Source of the DNA: Vespa crabro
Taxonomy: Eukaryota; Arthropoda; Insecta; Hymenoptera; Vespidae
Direction: 5' to 3'
NCBI RefSeq assembly: GCF_910589235.1
Contig: NC_060962.1
Coordinates: 124,001-188,000 of the forward strand
Length of the DNA stretch: 64,000 bases
The stretch's first letter is position 1. Every line of letters begins with the position of its first letter. The notes under the pieces were generated by a model. The model had not been told where the DNA came from. It worked only from the letters and a program-made list of their open reading frames with translations, and ran no database searches. Position numbers and translations under genes: made by a program. Positions 1 to 10,912 of this stretch are shown piece by piece.

Positions 1-6
1 AGAATA

Positions 7-28
7 AAGAATATAACAAGAATATAAC
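7..28. repeat. Internal 11-bp direct duplication, aagaatataac x2
   Basis: Positions 7-17 and 18-28 of the monomer are identical 11-mers, directly adjacent, with a degenerate third similarity just upstream (agaataaag). It is present in every monomer. The array variants A16T and A27T fall at the same internal position (the tenth base) of the two copies. Function, if any, is unknown; it may be an old replication-slippage product fixed before the array expanded. Confidence 0.9.
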
Positions 29-68
29 GTTTTTACTATGTTTAAATACGCGTTTTCATATGATAATT

Positions 69-87
69 GTCGAAAAACGTAATCGAC
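69..87. other. gtcgaaaaacg word with gtcg/cgac inverted ends
   Basis: The 11-mer gtcgaaaaacg at 69-79 is repeated exactly at 282-292 of the same monomer, 213 bp away. It starts a short imperfect dyad whose ends are gtcg (69-72) and cgac (84-87). Three of the most informative HOR markers fall in or beside it: G69C, G79C and A81C. It is present in nearly all copies. It could be a protein-binding word used twice per monomer, but that is only inference. Confidence 0.6.
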
Positions 88-97
88 ATACGCGAAT

Positions 98-112
98 TTC
101 GGTATATGCGAA
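98..112 (+). other. TTCG-N7-CGAA dyad, partial CENP-B-box-like element
   Basis: The bases read ttcg gtat a tg cgaa. The published CENP-B box core is TTCG-N4-A-N2-CGGG. Here TTCG, the central A and CG match, while the last two G are A, giving 7 of 9 core bases. The element is also a near-perfect dyad with a 7-bp spacer. It recurs in every monomer, but several carry a change inside it (T99G in monomers 101, 120, 122, 157, 161 and 172; T99A in 133 and 140), so it is not strictly kept. Functional CENP-B binding would not be expected without the GG; treat it as a candidate motif only. Confidence 0.35.
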
Positions 113-245
113 GATAAAATCGTGAAATCTTTAATAATACTTGTGCCACAGTTAGAAAAATGTTACCAATCGATTCAGAACATTGCATTTCATAAGATCA
201 AACATCTATTTTATATTGGAATCAAAGTTTTTAACATTCTTTCAT

Positions 246-292
246 ATCGTATATACGATTTTTCGCTCATATACGCGTATCGTCGAAAAACG
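246..292. other. Nested palindromes and potential stem-loop
   Basis: A perfect 14-bp palindrome, atcgtatatacgat, lies at 246-259. It is followed by tttttcg (259-265) and its inverse cgaaaaa (284-290), a possible 7-bp stem enclosing an 18-base loop. The loop contains the perfect palindrome atacgcgtat (271-280). Every monomer repeats this arrangement, so the array presents about 187 regularly spaced dyad clusters. Short dyads are common in centromeric satellites and have been proposed to form non-B DNA; whether these do is inference. Variants C256A, T252A, A251T and C274T each break one arm in a few copies. Confidence 0.7.
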
Positions 293-682
293 AAAACTTG
301 AAATCTCGTTCAATTTCAATGATTTTATATTCTATCGATGCAGAATAAAGAATATAACAAGAATATAACGTTTTTACTATGTTTAAATACGCGTTTTCAT
401 ATGATAATTGTCGAAAAACGTAATCGACATACGCGAATTTCGGTATATGCGAAGATAAAATCGTGAAATCTTTAATAATACTTGTGCCACAGTTAGAAAA
501 ATGTTACCAATCGATTCAGAACATTGCATTTCATAAGATCAAACATCTATTTTATATTGGAATCAAAGTTTTTAACATTCTTTCATATCGTATATACGAT
601 TTTTCGCTCATATACGCGTATCGTCGAAAAACGAAAACTTGAAATCTCGTTCAATTTCAATGATTTTATATTCTATCGATGC

Positions 683-2046
683 AGAATAAAGAATATAACA
701 AGAATATAACGTTTTTACTATGTTTAAATACGCGTTTTCATATGATAATTGTCGAAAAACGTAATCGACATACGCGAATTTCGGTATATGCGAAGATAAA
801 ATCGTGAAATCTTTAATAATACTTGTGCCACAGTTAGAAAAATGTTACCAATCGATTCAGAACATTGCATTTCATAAGATCAAACATCTATTTTATATTG
901 GAATCAAAGTTTTTAACATTCTTTCATATCGTATATACGATTTTTCGCTCATATACGCGTATCGCCGAAAAACGAAAACTTGAAATCTCGTTCAATTTCA
1001 ATGATTTTATATTCTATCGATGCAGTATAAAGAATATAACAAGAATATAACGTTTTTACTATGTTTAAATACGCGTTTTCATATGATAATTGTCGAAAAA
1101 CGTAATCGACATACGCGAATTTCGGTATATGCGAAGATAAAATCGTGAAATCTTTAATAATACTTGTGCCACAGTTAGAAAAATGTTACCAATCGATTCA
1201 GAACATTGCATTTCATAAGATCAAACATCTATTTTATATTGGAATCAAAGTTTTTAACATTCTTTCATATCGTATATACGATTTTTCGCTCATATACGCG
1301 TATCGTCGAAAAACGAAAACTTGAAATCTCGTTCAATTTCAATGATTTTATATTCTATCGATGCAGAATAAAGAATATAACAAGAATATAACGTTTTTAC
1401 TATGTTTAAATACGCGTTTTCATATGATAATTGTCGAAAAACGTAATCGACATACGCGAATTTCGGTATATGCGAAGATAAAATCGTGAAATCTTTAATA
1501 ATACTTGTGCCACAGTTAGAAAAATGTTACCAATCGATTCAGAACATTGCATTTCATAAGATCAAACATCTATTTTATATTGGAATCAAAGTTTTTAACA
1601 TTCTTTCATATCGTATATACGATTTTTCGCTCATATACGCGTATCGTCGAAAAACGAAAACTTGAAATCTCGTTCAATTTCAATGATTTTATATTCTATC
1701 GATGCAGAATAAAGAATATAACAAGAATATAACGTTTTTACTATGTTTAAATACGCGTTTTCATATGATAATTGTCGAAAAACGTAATCGACATACGCGA
1801 ATTTCGGTATATGCGAAGATAAAATCGTGAAATCTTTAATAATACTTGTGCCACAGTTAGAAAAATGTTACCAATCGATTCAGAACATTGCATTTCATAA
1901 GATCAAACATCTATTTTATATTGGAATCAAAGTTTTTAACATTCTTTCATATCGTATATACGATTTTTCGCTCATATACGCGTATCGTCGAAAAACGAAA
2001 ACTTGAAATCTCGTTCAATTTCAATGATTTTATATTCTATCGATGC
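683..2046. repeat. HOR domain 1, four-monomer copy (monomers 3-6)
   Basis: Monomer 3 carries T283C (base 965) and monomer 4 carries A3T (base 1026), the pair that marks slots 1 and 2 of this HOR. The next pair starts only four monomers later, at monomer 7, whereas all later intervals are five. One monomer was lost here, or the five-monomer form arose from this four-monomer form. Confidence 0.85.
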
Positions 2047-3751
2047 AGAATAAAGAATATAACAAGAATATAACGTTTTTACTATGTTTAAATACGCGTT
2101 TTCATATGATAATTGTCGAAAAACGTAATCGACATACGCGAATTTCGGTATATGCGAAGATAAAATCGTGAAATCTTTAATAATACTTGTGCCACAGTTA
2201 GAAAAATGTTACCAATCGATTCAGAACATTGCATTTCATAAGATCAAACATCTATTTTATATTGGAATCAAAGTTTTTAACATTCTTTCATATCGTATAT
2301 ACGATTTTTCGCTCATATACGCGTATCGCCGAAAAACGAAAACTTGAAATCTCGTTCAATTTCAATGATTTTATATTCTATCGATGCAGTATAAAGAATA
2401 TAACAAGAATATAACGTTTTTACTATGTTTAAATACGCGTTTTCATATGATAATTGTCGAAAAACGTAATCGACATACGCGAATTTCGGTATATGCGAAG
2501 ATAAAATCGTGAAATCTTTAATAATACTTGTGCCACAGTTAGAAAAATGTTACCAATCGATTCAGAACATTGCATTTCATAAGATCAAACATCTATTTTA
2601 TATTGGAATCAAAGTTTTTAACATTCTTTCATATCGTATATACGATTTTTCGCTCATATACGCGTATCGTCGAAAAACGACAACTTGAAATCTCGTTCAA
2701 TTTCAATGATTTTATATTCTATCGATGCAGAATAAAGAATATAACAAGAATATAACGTTTTTACTATGTTTAAATACGCGTTTTCATATGATAATTGTCG
2801 AAAAACGTAATCGACATACGCGAATTTCGGTATATGCGAAGATAAAATCGTGAAATCTTTAATAATACTTGTGCCACAGTTAGAAAAATGTTACTAATCG
2901 ATTCAGAACATTGCATTTCATAAGATCAAACATCTATTTTATATTGGAATCAAAGTTTTTAACATTCTTTCATATCGTATATACGATTTTTCGCTCATAT
3001 ACGCGTATCGTCGAAAAACGAAAACTTGAAATCTCGTTCAATTTCAATGATTTTATATTCTATCGATGCAGAATAAAGAATATAACAAGAATATAACGTT
3101 TTTACTATGTTTAAATACGCGTTTTCATATGATAATTGTCGAAAAACGTAATCGACATACGCGAATTTCGGTATATGCGAAGATAAAATCGTGAAATCTT
3201 TAATAATACTTGTGCCACAGTTAGAAAAATGTTACCAATCGATTCAGAACATTGCATTTCATAAGATCAAACATCTATTTTATATTGGAATCAAAGTTTT
3301 TAACATTCTTTCATATCGTATATACGATTTTTCGCTCATATACGCGTATCGTCGAAAAACGAAAACTTGAAATCTCGTTCAATTTCAATGATTTTAAATT
3401 ATATCGATGCAGAATAAAGAATATAACAAGAATATAACGTTTTTACTATGTTTAAATACGCGTTTTCATATGATAATTGTCGAAAAACGTAATCGACATA
3501 CGCGAATTTCGGTATATGCGAAGATAAAATCGTGAAATCTTTAATAATACTTGTGCCACAGTTAGAAAAATGTTACCAATCGATTCAGAACATTGCATTT
3601 CATAAGATCAAACATCTATTTTATATTGGAATCAAAGTTTTTAACATTCTTTCATATCGTATATACGATTTTTCGCTCATATACGCGTATCGTCGAAAAA
3701 CGAAAACTTGAAATCTCGTTCAATTTCAATGATTTTATATTCTATCGATGC
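2047..3751. repeat. HOR domain 1, five-monomer copy a (monomers 7-11)
   Basis: This is a 1705-bp unit starting with T283C (base 2329) in monomer 7 and A3T in monomer 8. Slot 3 (monomer 9) has C167T, which is shared with copy b. Private changes are A294C in monomer 8 (base 2681) and T328A plus C332A in monomer 10. Confidence 0.88.
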
Positions 3752-5456
3752 AGAATAAAGAATATAACAAGAATATAACGTTTTTACTATGTTTAAATAC
3801 GCGTTTTCATATGATAATTGTCGAAAAACGTAATCGACATACGCGAATTTCGGTATATGCGAAGATAAAATCGTGAAATCTTTAATAATACTTGTGCCAC
3901 AGTTAGAAAAATGTTACCAATCGATTCAGAACATTGCATTTCATAAGATCAAACATCTATTTTATATTGGAATCAAAGTTTTTAACATTCTTTCATATCG
4001 TATATACGATTTTTCGCTCATATACGCGTATCGCCGAAAAACGAAAACTTGAAATCTCGTTCAATTTCAATGATTTTATATTCTATCGATGCAGTATAAA
4101 GAATATAACAAGAATATAACGTTTTTACTATGTTTAAATACGCGTTTTCATATGATAATTGTCGAAAAACGTAATCGACATACGCGAATTTCGGTATATG
4201 CGAAGATAAAATCGTGAAATCTTTAATAATACTTGTGCCACAGTTAGAAAAATGTTACCAATCGATTCAGAACATTGCATTTCATAAGATCAAACATCTA
4301 TTTTATATTGGAATCAAAGTTTTTAACATTCTTTCATATCGTATATACGATTTTTCGCTCATATACGCGTATCGTCGAAAAACGAAAACTTGAAATCTCG
4401 TTCAATTTCAATGATTTTATATTCTATCGATGCAGAATAAAGAATATAACAAGAATATAACGTTTTTACTATGTTTAAATACGCGTTTTCATATGATAAT
4501 TGTCGAAAAACGTAATCGACATACGCGAATTTCGGTATATGCGAAGATAAAATCGTGAAATCTTTAATAATACTTGTGCCACAGTTAGAAAAATGTTACT
4601 AATCGATTCAGAACATTGCATTTCATAAGATCAAACATCTATTTTATATTGGAATCAAAGTTTTTAACATTCTTTCATATCGTATATACGATTTTTCGCT
4701 CATATACGCGTATCGTCGAAAAACGAAAACTTGAAATCTCGTTCAATTTCAATGATTTTATATTCTATCGATGCAGAATAAAGAATATAACAAGAATATA
4801 ACGTTTTTACTATGTTTAAATACGCGTTTTCATATGATAATTGTCGAAAAACGTAATCGACATACGCGAATTTCGGTATATGCGAAGATAAAATCGTGAA
4901 ATCTTTAATAATACTTGTGCCACAGTTAGAAAAATGTTACCAATCGATTCAGAACATTGCATTTCATAAGATCAAACATCTATTGTATATTGGAATCAAA
5001 GTTTTTAACATTCTTTCATATCGTATATACGATTTTTCGCTCATATACGCGTATCGTCGAAAAACGAAAACTTGAAATCTCGTTCAATTTCAATGATTTT
5101 ATATTCTATCGATGCAGAATAAAGAATATAACAAGAATATAACGTTTTTACTATGTTTAAATACGCGTTTTCATATGATAATTGTCGAAAAACGTAATCG
5201 ACATACGCGAATTTCGGTATATGCGAAGATAAAATCGTGAAATCTTTAATAATACTTGTGCCACAGTTAGAAAAATGTTACCAATCGATTCAGAACATTG
5301 CATTTCATAAGATCAAACATCTATTTTATATTGGAATCAAAGTTTTTAACATTCTTTCATATCGTATATACGATTTTTCGCTCATATACGCGTATCGTCG
5401 AAAAACGAAAACTTGAAATCTCGTTCAATTTCAATGATTTTATATTCTATCGATGC
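3752..5456. repeat. HOR domain 1, five-monomer copy b (monomers 12-16)
   Basis: T283C in monomer 12 and A3T in monomer 13 mark the unit. C167T in monomer 14 ties it to copy a. T211G in monomer 15 is private. Confidence 0.88.
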
Positions 5457-7161
5457 AGAATAAAGAATATAACAAGAATATAACGTTTTTACTATGTTTA
5501 AATACGCGTTTTCATATGATAATTGTCGAAAAACGTAATCGACATACGCGAATTTCGGTATATGCGAAGATAAAATCGTGAAATCTTTAATAATACTTGT
5601 GCCACAGTTAGAAAAATGTTACCAATCGATTCAGAACATTGCATTTCATAAGATCAAACATCTATTTTATATTGGAATCAAAGTTTTTAACATTCTTTCA
5701 TATCGTATATACGATTTTTCGCTCATATACGCGTATCGCCGAAAAACGAAAACTTGAAATCTCGTTCAATTTCAATGATTTTATATTCTATCGATGCAGT
5801 ATAAAGAATATAACAAGAATATAACGTTTTTACTATGTTTAAATACGCGTTTTCATATGATAATTGTCGAAAAACGTAATCGACATACGCGAATTTCGGT
5901 ATATGCGAAGATAAAATCGTGAAATCTTTAATAATACTTGTGCCACAGTTAGAAAAATATTACCAATCGATTCAGAACATTGCATTTCATAAGATCAAAC
6001 ATCTATTTTATATTGGAATCAAAGTTTTTAACATTCTTTCATATCGTATATACGATTTTTCGCTCATATACGCGTATCGTCGAAAAACGAAAACTTGAAA
6101 TCTCGTTCAATTTCAATGATTTTATATTCTATCGATGCAGAATAAAGAATATAACAAGAATATAACGTTTTTACTATGTTTAAATACGCGTTTTCATATG
6201 ATAATTGTCGAAAAACGTAATCGACATACGCGAATTTCGGTATATGCGAAGATAAAATCGTGAAATCTTTAATAATACTTGTGCCACAGTTAGAAAAATG
6301 TTACCAATCGATTCAGAACATTGCATTTCATAAGATCAAACATCTATTTTATATTGGAATCAAAGTTTTTAACATTCTTTCATATCGTATATACGATTTT
6401 TCGCTCATATACGCGTATCGTCGAAAAACGAAAACTTGAAATCTCGTTCAATTTCAATGATTTTATATTCTATCGATGCAGTATAAAGAATATAACAAGA
6501 ATATAACGTTTTTACTATGTTTAAATACGCGTTTTCATATGATAATTGTCGAAAAACGTAATCGACATACGCGAATTTCGGTATATGCGAAGATAAAATC
6601 GTGAAATCTTTAATAATACTTGTGCCACAGTTAGAAAAATGTTACCAATCGATTCAGAACATTGCATTTCATAAGATCAAACATCTATTTTATATTGGAA
6701 TCAAAGTTTTTAACATTCTTTCATATCGTATATACGATTTTTCGCTCATATACGCGTATCGTCGAAAAACGAAAACTTGAAATCTCGTTCAATTTCAATG
6801 ATTTTATATTCTATCGATGCAGAATAAAGAATATAACAAGAATATAACGTTTTTACTATGTTTAAATACGCGTTTTCATATGATAATTGTCGAAAAACGT
6901 AATCGACATACGCGAATTTCGGTATATGCGAAGATAAAATCGTGAAATCTTTAATAATACTTGTGCCACAGTTAGAAAAATGTTACCAATCGATTCAGAA
7001 CATTGCATTTCATAAGATCAAACATCTATTTTATATTGGAATCAAAGTTTTTAACATTCTTTCATATCGTATATACGATTTTTCGCTCATATACGCGTAT
7101 CGTCGAAAAACGAAAACTTGAAATCTCGTTCAATTTCAATGATTTTATATTCTATCGATGC
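5457..7161. repeat. HOR domain 1, five-monomer copy c (monomers 17-21)
   Basis: T283C in monomer 17 and A3T in monomer 18 mark the unit. It lacks C167T and has a second A3T in slot 4 (monomer 20, base 6482), shared with copy d. G162A in monomer 18 is private within this domain. Confidence 0.88.
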
Positions 7162-8866
7162 AGAATAAAGAATATAACAAGAATATAACGTTTTTACTAT
7201 GTTTAAATACGCGTTTTCATATGATAATTCTCGAAAAACGTAATCGACATACGCGAATTTCGGTATATGCGAAGATAAAATCGTGAAATCTTTAATAATA
7301 CTTGTGCCACAGTTAGAAAAATGTTACCAATCGATTCAGAACATTGCATTTCATAAGATCAAACATCTATTTTATATTGGAATCAAAGTTTTTAACATTC
7401 TTTCATATCGTATATACGATTTTTCGCTCATATACGCGTATCGCCGAAAAACGAAAACTTGAAATCTCGTTCAATTTCAATGATTTTATATTCTATCGAT
7501 GCAGTATAAAGAATATAACAAGAATATAACGTTTTTACTATGTTTAAATACGCCTTTTCATATGATAATTGTCGAAAAACGTAATCGACATACGCGAATT
7601 TCGGTATATGCGAAGATAAAATCGTGAAATCTTTAATAATACTTGTGCCACAGTTAGAAAAATGTTACCAATCGATTCAGAACATTGCATTTCATAAGAT
7701 CAAACATCTATTCTATATTGGAATCAAAGTTTTTAACATTCTTTCATATCGTATATACGATTTTTCGCTCATATACGCGTATCGTCGAAAAACGAAAACT
7801 TGAAATCTCGTTCAATTTCAATGATTTTATATTCTATCGATGCAGAATAAAGAATATAACAAGAATATAACGTTTTTACTATGTTTAAATACGCGTTTTC
7901 ATATGATAATTGTCGAAAAACGTAATCGACATACGCGAATTTCGGTATATGCGAAGATAAAATCGTGAAATCTTTAATAATACTTGTGCCACAGTTAGAA
8001 AAATGTTACCAATCGATTCAGAACATTGCATTTCATAAGATCAAACATCTATTTTATATTGGAATCAAAGTTTTTAACATTCTTTCATATCGTATATACG
8101 ATTTTTCGCTCATATACGCGTATCGTCGAAAAACGAAAACTTGAAATCTCGTTCAATTTCAATGATTTTATATTCTATCGATGCAGTATAAAGAATATAA
8201 CAAGAATATAACGTTTTTACTATGTTTAAATACGCGTTTTCATATGATAATTGTCGAAAAACGTAATCGACATACGCGAATTTCGGTATATGCGAAGATA
8301 AAATCGTGAAATCTTTAATAATACTTGTGCCACAGTTAGAAAAATGTTACCAATCGATTCAGAACATTGCATTTCATAAGATCAAACATCTATTTTATAT
8401 TGGAATCAAAGTTTTTAACATTCTTTCATATCGTATATACGATTTTTCGCTCATATACGCGTATCGTCGAAAAACGAAAACTTGAAATCTCGTTCAATTT
8501 CAATGATTTTATATTCTATCGATGCAGAATAAAGAATATAACAAGAATATAACGTTTTTACTATGTTTAAATACGCGTTTTCATATGATAATTGTCGAAA
8601 AACGTAATCGACATACGCGAATTTCGGTATATGCGAAGATAAAATCGTGAAATCTTTAATAATACTTGTGCCACAGTTAGAAAAATGTTACCAATCGATT
8701 CAGAACATTGCATTTCATAAGATCAAACATCTATTTTATATTGGAATCAAAGTTTTTAACATTCTTTCATATCGTATATACGATTTTTCGCTCATATACG
8801 CGTATCGTCGAAAAACGAAAACTTGAAATCTCGTTCAATTTCAATGATTTTATATTCTATCGATGC
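7162..8866. repeat. HOR domain 1, five-monomer copy d (monomers 22-26)
   Basis: T283C in monomer 22, A3T in monomers 23 and 25 (base 8187). It also carries the first G69C (monomer 22, base 7230) and the first G52C (monomer 23), which are the markers of the adjacent eight-monomer HOR. T211C in monomer 23 is private. Confidence 0.88.
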
Positions 8867-9548
8867 AGAATAAAGAATATAACAAGAATATAACGTTTTT
8901 ACTATGTTTAAATACGCGTTTTCATATGATAATTCTCGAAAAACGTAATCGACATACGCGAATTTCGGTATATGCGAAGATAAAATCGTGAAATCTTTAA
9001 TAATACTTGTGCCACAGTTAGAAAAATGTTACCAATCGATTCAGAACATTGCATTTCATAAGATCAAACATCTATTTTATATTGGAATCAAAGTTTTTAA
9101 CATTCTTTCATATCGTATATACGATTTTTCGCTCATATACGCGTATCGTCGAAAAACGAAAACTTGAAATCTCGTTCAATTTCAATGATTTTATATTCTA
9201 TCGATGCAGAATAAAGAATATAACAAGAATATAACGTTTTTACTATGTTTAAATACGCGTTTTCATATGATAATTGTCGAAAAACGTAATCGACATACGC
9301 GAATTTCGGTATATGCGAAGATAAAATCGTGAAATCTTTAATAATACTTGTGCCACAGTTAGAAAAATGTTACCAATCGATTCAGAACATTGCATTTCAT
9401 AAGATCAAACATCTATTTTATATTGGAATCAAAGTTTTTAACATTCTTTCATATCGTATATACGATTTTTCGCTCATATACGCGTATCGTCGAAAAACGA
9501 AAACTTGAAATCTCGTTCAATTTCAATGATTTTATATTCTATCGATGC
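8867..9548. repeat. Transition monomers 27-28 between HOR domains 1 and 2
   Basis: Monomer 27 has G69C (base 8935), five monomers after the G69C of monomer 22, so it follows the five-monomer beat. It lacks T283C. Monomer 28 is consensus. The next G69C, in monomer 29, belongs to the eight-monomer beat. The change of HOR period therefore falls within these two monomers, with no junction sequence and no loss of the 341-bp register. Confidence 0.75.
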
Positions 9549-10912
9549 AGAATAAAGAATATAACAAGAATATAACGTTTTTACTATGTTTAAATACGCG
9601 TTTTCATATGATAATTCTCGAAAAACGTAATCGACATACGCGAATTTCGGTATATGCGAAGATAAAATCGTGAAATCTTTAATAATACTTGTGCCACAGT
9701 TAGAAAAATGTTACCAATCGATTCAGAACATTGCATTTCATAAGATCAAACATCTATTTTATATTGGAATCAAAGTTTTTAACATTCTTTCATATCGTAT
9801 ATACGATTTTTCGCTCATATACGCGTATCGTCGAAAAACGAAAACTTGAAATCTCGTTCAATTTCAATGATTTTATATTCTATCGATGCAGAATAAAGAA
9901 TATAACAAGAATATAACGTTTTTACTATGTTTAAATACGCGTTTTCATATGATAATTGTCGAAAAACGTAATCGACATACGCGAATTTCGGTATATGCGA
10001 AGATAAAATCGTGAAATCTTTAATAATACTTGTGCCACAGTTAGAAAAATGTTACCAATCGATTCAGAACATTGCATTTCATAAGATCAAACATCTATTT
10101 TATATTGGAATCAAAGTTTTTAACATTCTTTCATATCGTATATACGATTTTTCGCTCATATACGCGTATCGTCGAAAAACGAAAACTTGAAATCTCGTTC
10201 AATTTCAATGATTTTACATTCTATCGATGCAGAATAAAGAATATAACAAGAATATAACGTTTTTACTATGTTTAAATACGCCTTTTCATATGATAATTGT
10301 CGAAAAACGTAATCGACATACGCGAATTTCGGTATATGCGAAGATAAAATCGTGAAATCTTTAATAATACTTGTGCCACAGTTAGAAAAATGTTACCAAT
10401 CGATTCAGAACATTGCATTTCATAAGATCAAACATCTATTTTATATTGGAATCAAAGTTTTTAACATTCTTTCATATCGTATATACGATTTTTCGCTCAT
10501 ATACGCGTATCGTCGAAAAACGAAAACTTGAAATCTCGTTCAATTTCATTGATTTTATATTCTATCGATGCAGAATAAAGAATATAACAAGAATATAACG
10601 TTTTTACTATGTTTAAATACGCGTTTTCATATGATAATTGTCGAAAAACGTAATCGACATACGCGAATTTCGGTATATGCGAAGATAAAATCGTGAAATC
10701 TTTAATAATACTTGTGCCACAGTTAGAAAAATGTTACCAATCGATTCAGAACATTGCATTTCATAAGATCAAACATCTATTTTATATTGGAATCAAAGTT
10801 TTTAACATTCTTTCATATCGTATATACGATTTTTCGCTCATATACGCGTATCGTCGAAAAACGAAAACTTGAAATCTCGTTCAATTTCAATGATTTTATA
10901 TTCTATCGATGC
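9549..10912. repeat. HOR domain 2, partial copy, slots E-F-G-H (monomers 29-32)
   Basis: Slot E carries G69C (base 9617), slot F T328C (base 10217), slot G G52C, and slot H is consensus. This is the last half of an eight-monomer unit. Monomer 31 also has A319T (base 10549). Confidence 0.85.

Larger units (their letters stand above)
1..341. repeat. Reference monomer (monomer 1) of the satellite
   Basis: This copy matches the common form and defines the coordinates used here. By hand count it has 52 C and 46 G in 341 bases (28.7% G+C), with 22 CpG and 8 GpC. Reading left to right it holds an 11-bp direct duplication (7-28), TTTAAA (41-46), ACGCGT (48-53), CATATG (57-62), the word gtcgaaaaacg (69-79), a dyad cgaa-t-ttcg (93-101), the TTCG-N7-CGAA dyad (98-112), AATCGATT (168-175), a 14-bp palindrome (246-259), ATACGCGTAT (271-280), a second gtcgaaaaacg (282-292) and ATCGAT (334-339). 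The start base is arbitrary because the array is continuous. I see no obvious half-unit similarity: the longest shared internal word I found is offset by 213 bp, not about 170. Confidence 0.95.
1..682. repeat. Monomers 1-2, consensus-type, left window edge
   Basis: Two monomers with no marker variants that I can see. They precede the first T283C/A3T monomer pair and probably belong to another copy of the five-monomer HOR that begins outside the window. Confidence 0.7.

Noticed and set aside
41..62. Promoter-like TTTAAA and TATA words
   Set aside because: They are expected in 71% A+T sequence and repeat with the monomer. There is no transcript or coding context to support a promoter.
1..341. 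Mutational hot spots, because several sites have two variant alleles (79, 91, 99, 113, 211, 283, 319, 328)
   Set aside because: With roughly 80 to 95 distinct changes spread over 341 sites, about six to nine sites with two alleles are expected by chance, so no special mechanism is needed.
183..368. A 61-codon open frame repeated in nearly every monomer on the + strand
   Set aside because: It starts at TTG, not ATG. It cannot read through successive monomers because 341 is not a multiple of three. Stops occur in it at monomers 87, 113, 123 and 151, the start is lost in monomer 59, and monomer 170 has a frameshift. Changes in it are freely amino-acid altering. It is a by-product of the repeat.
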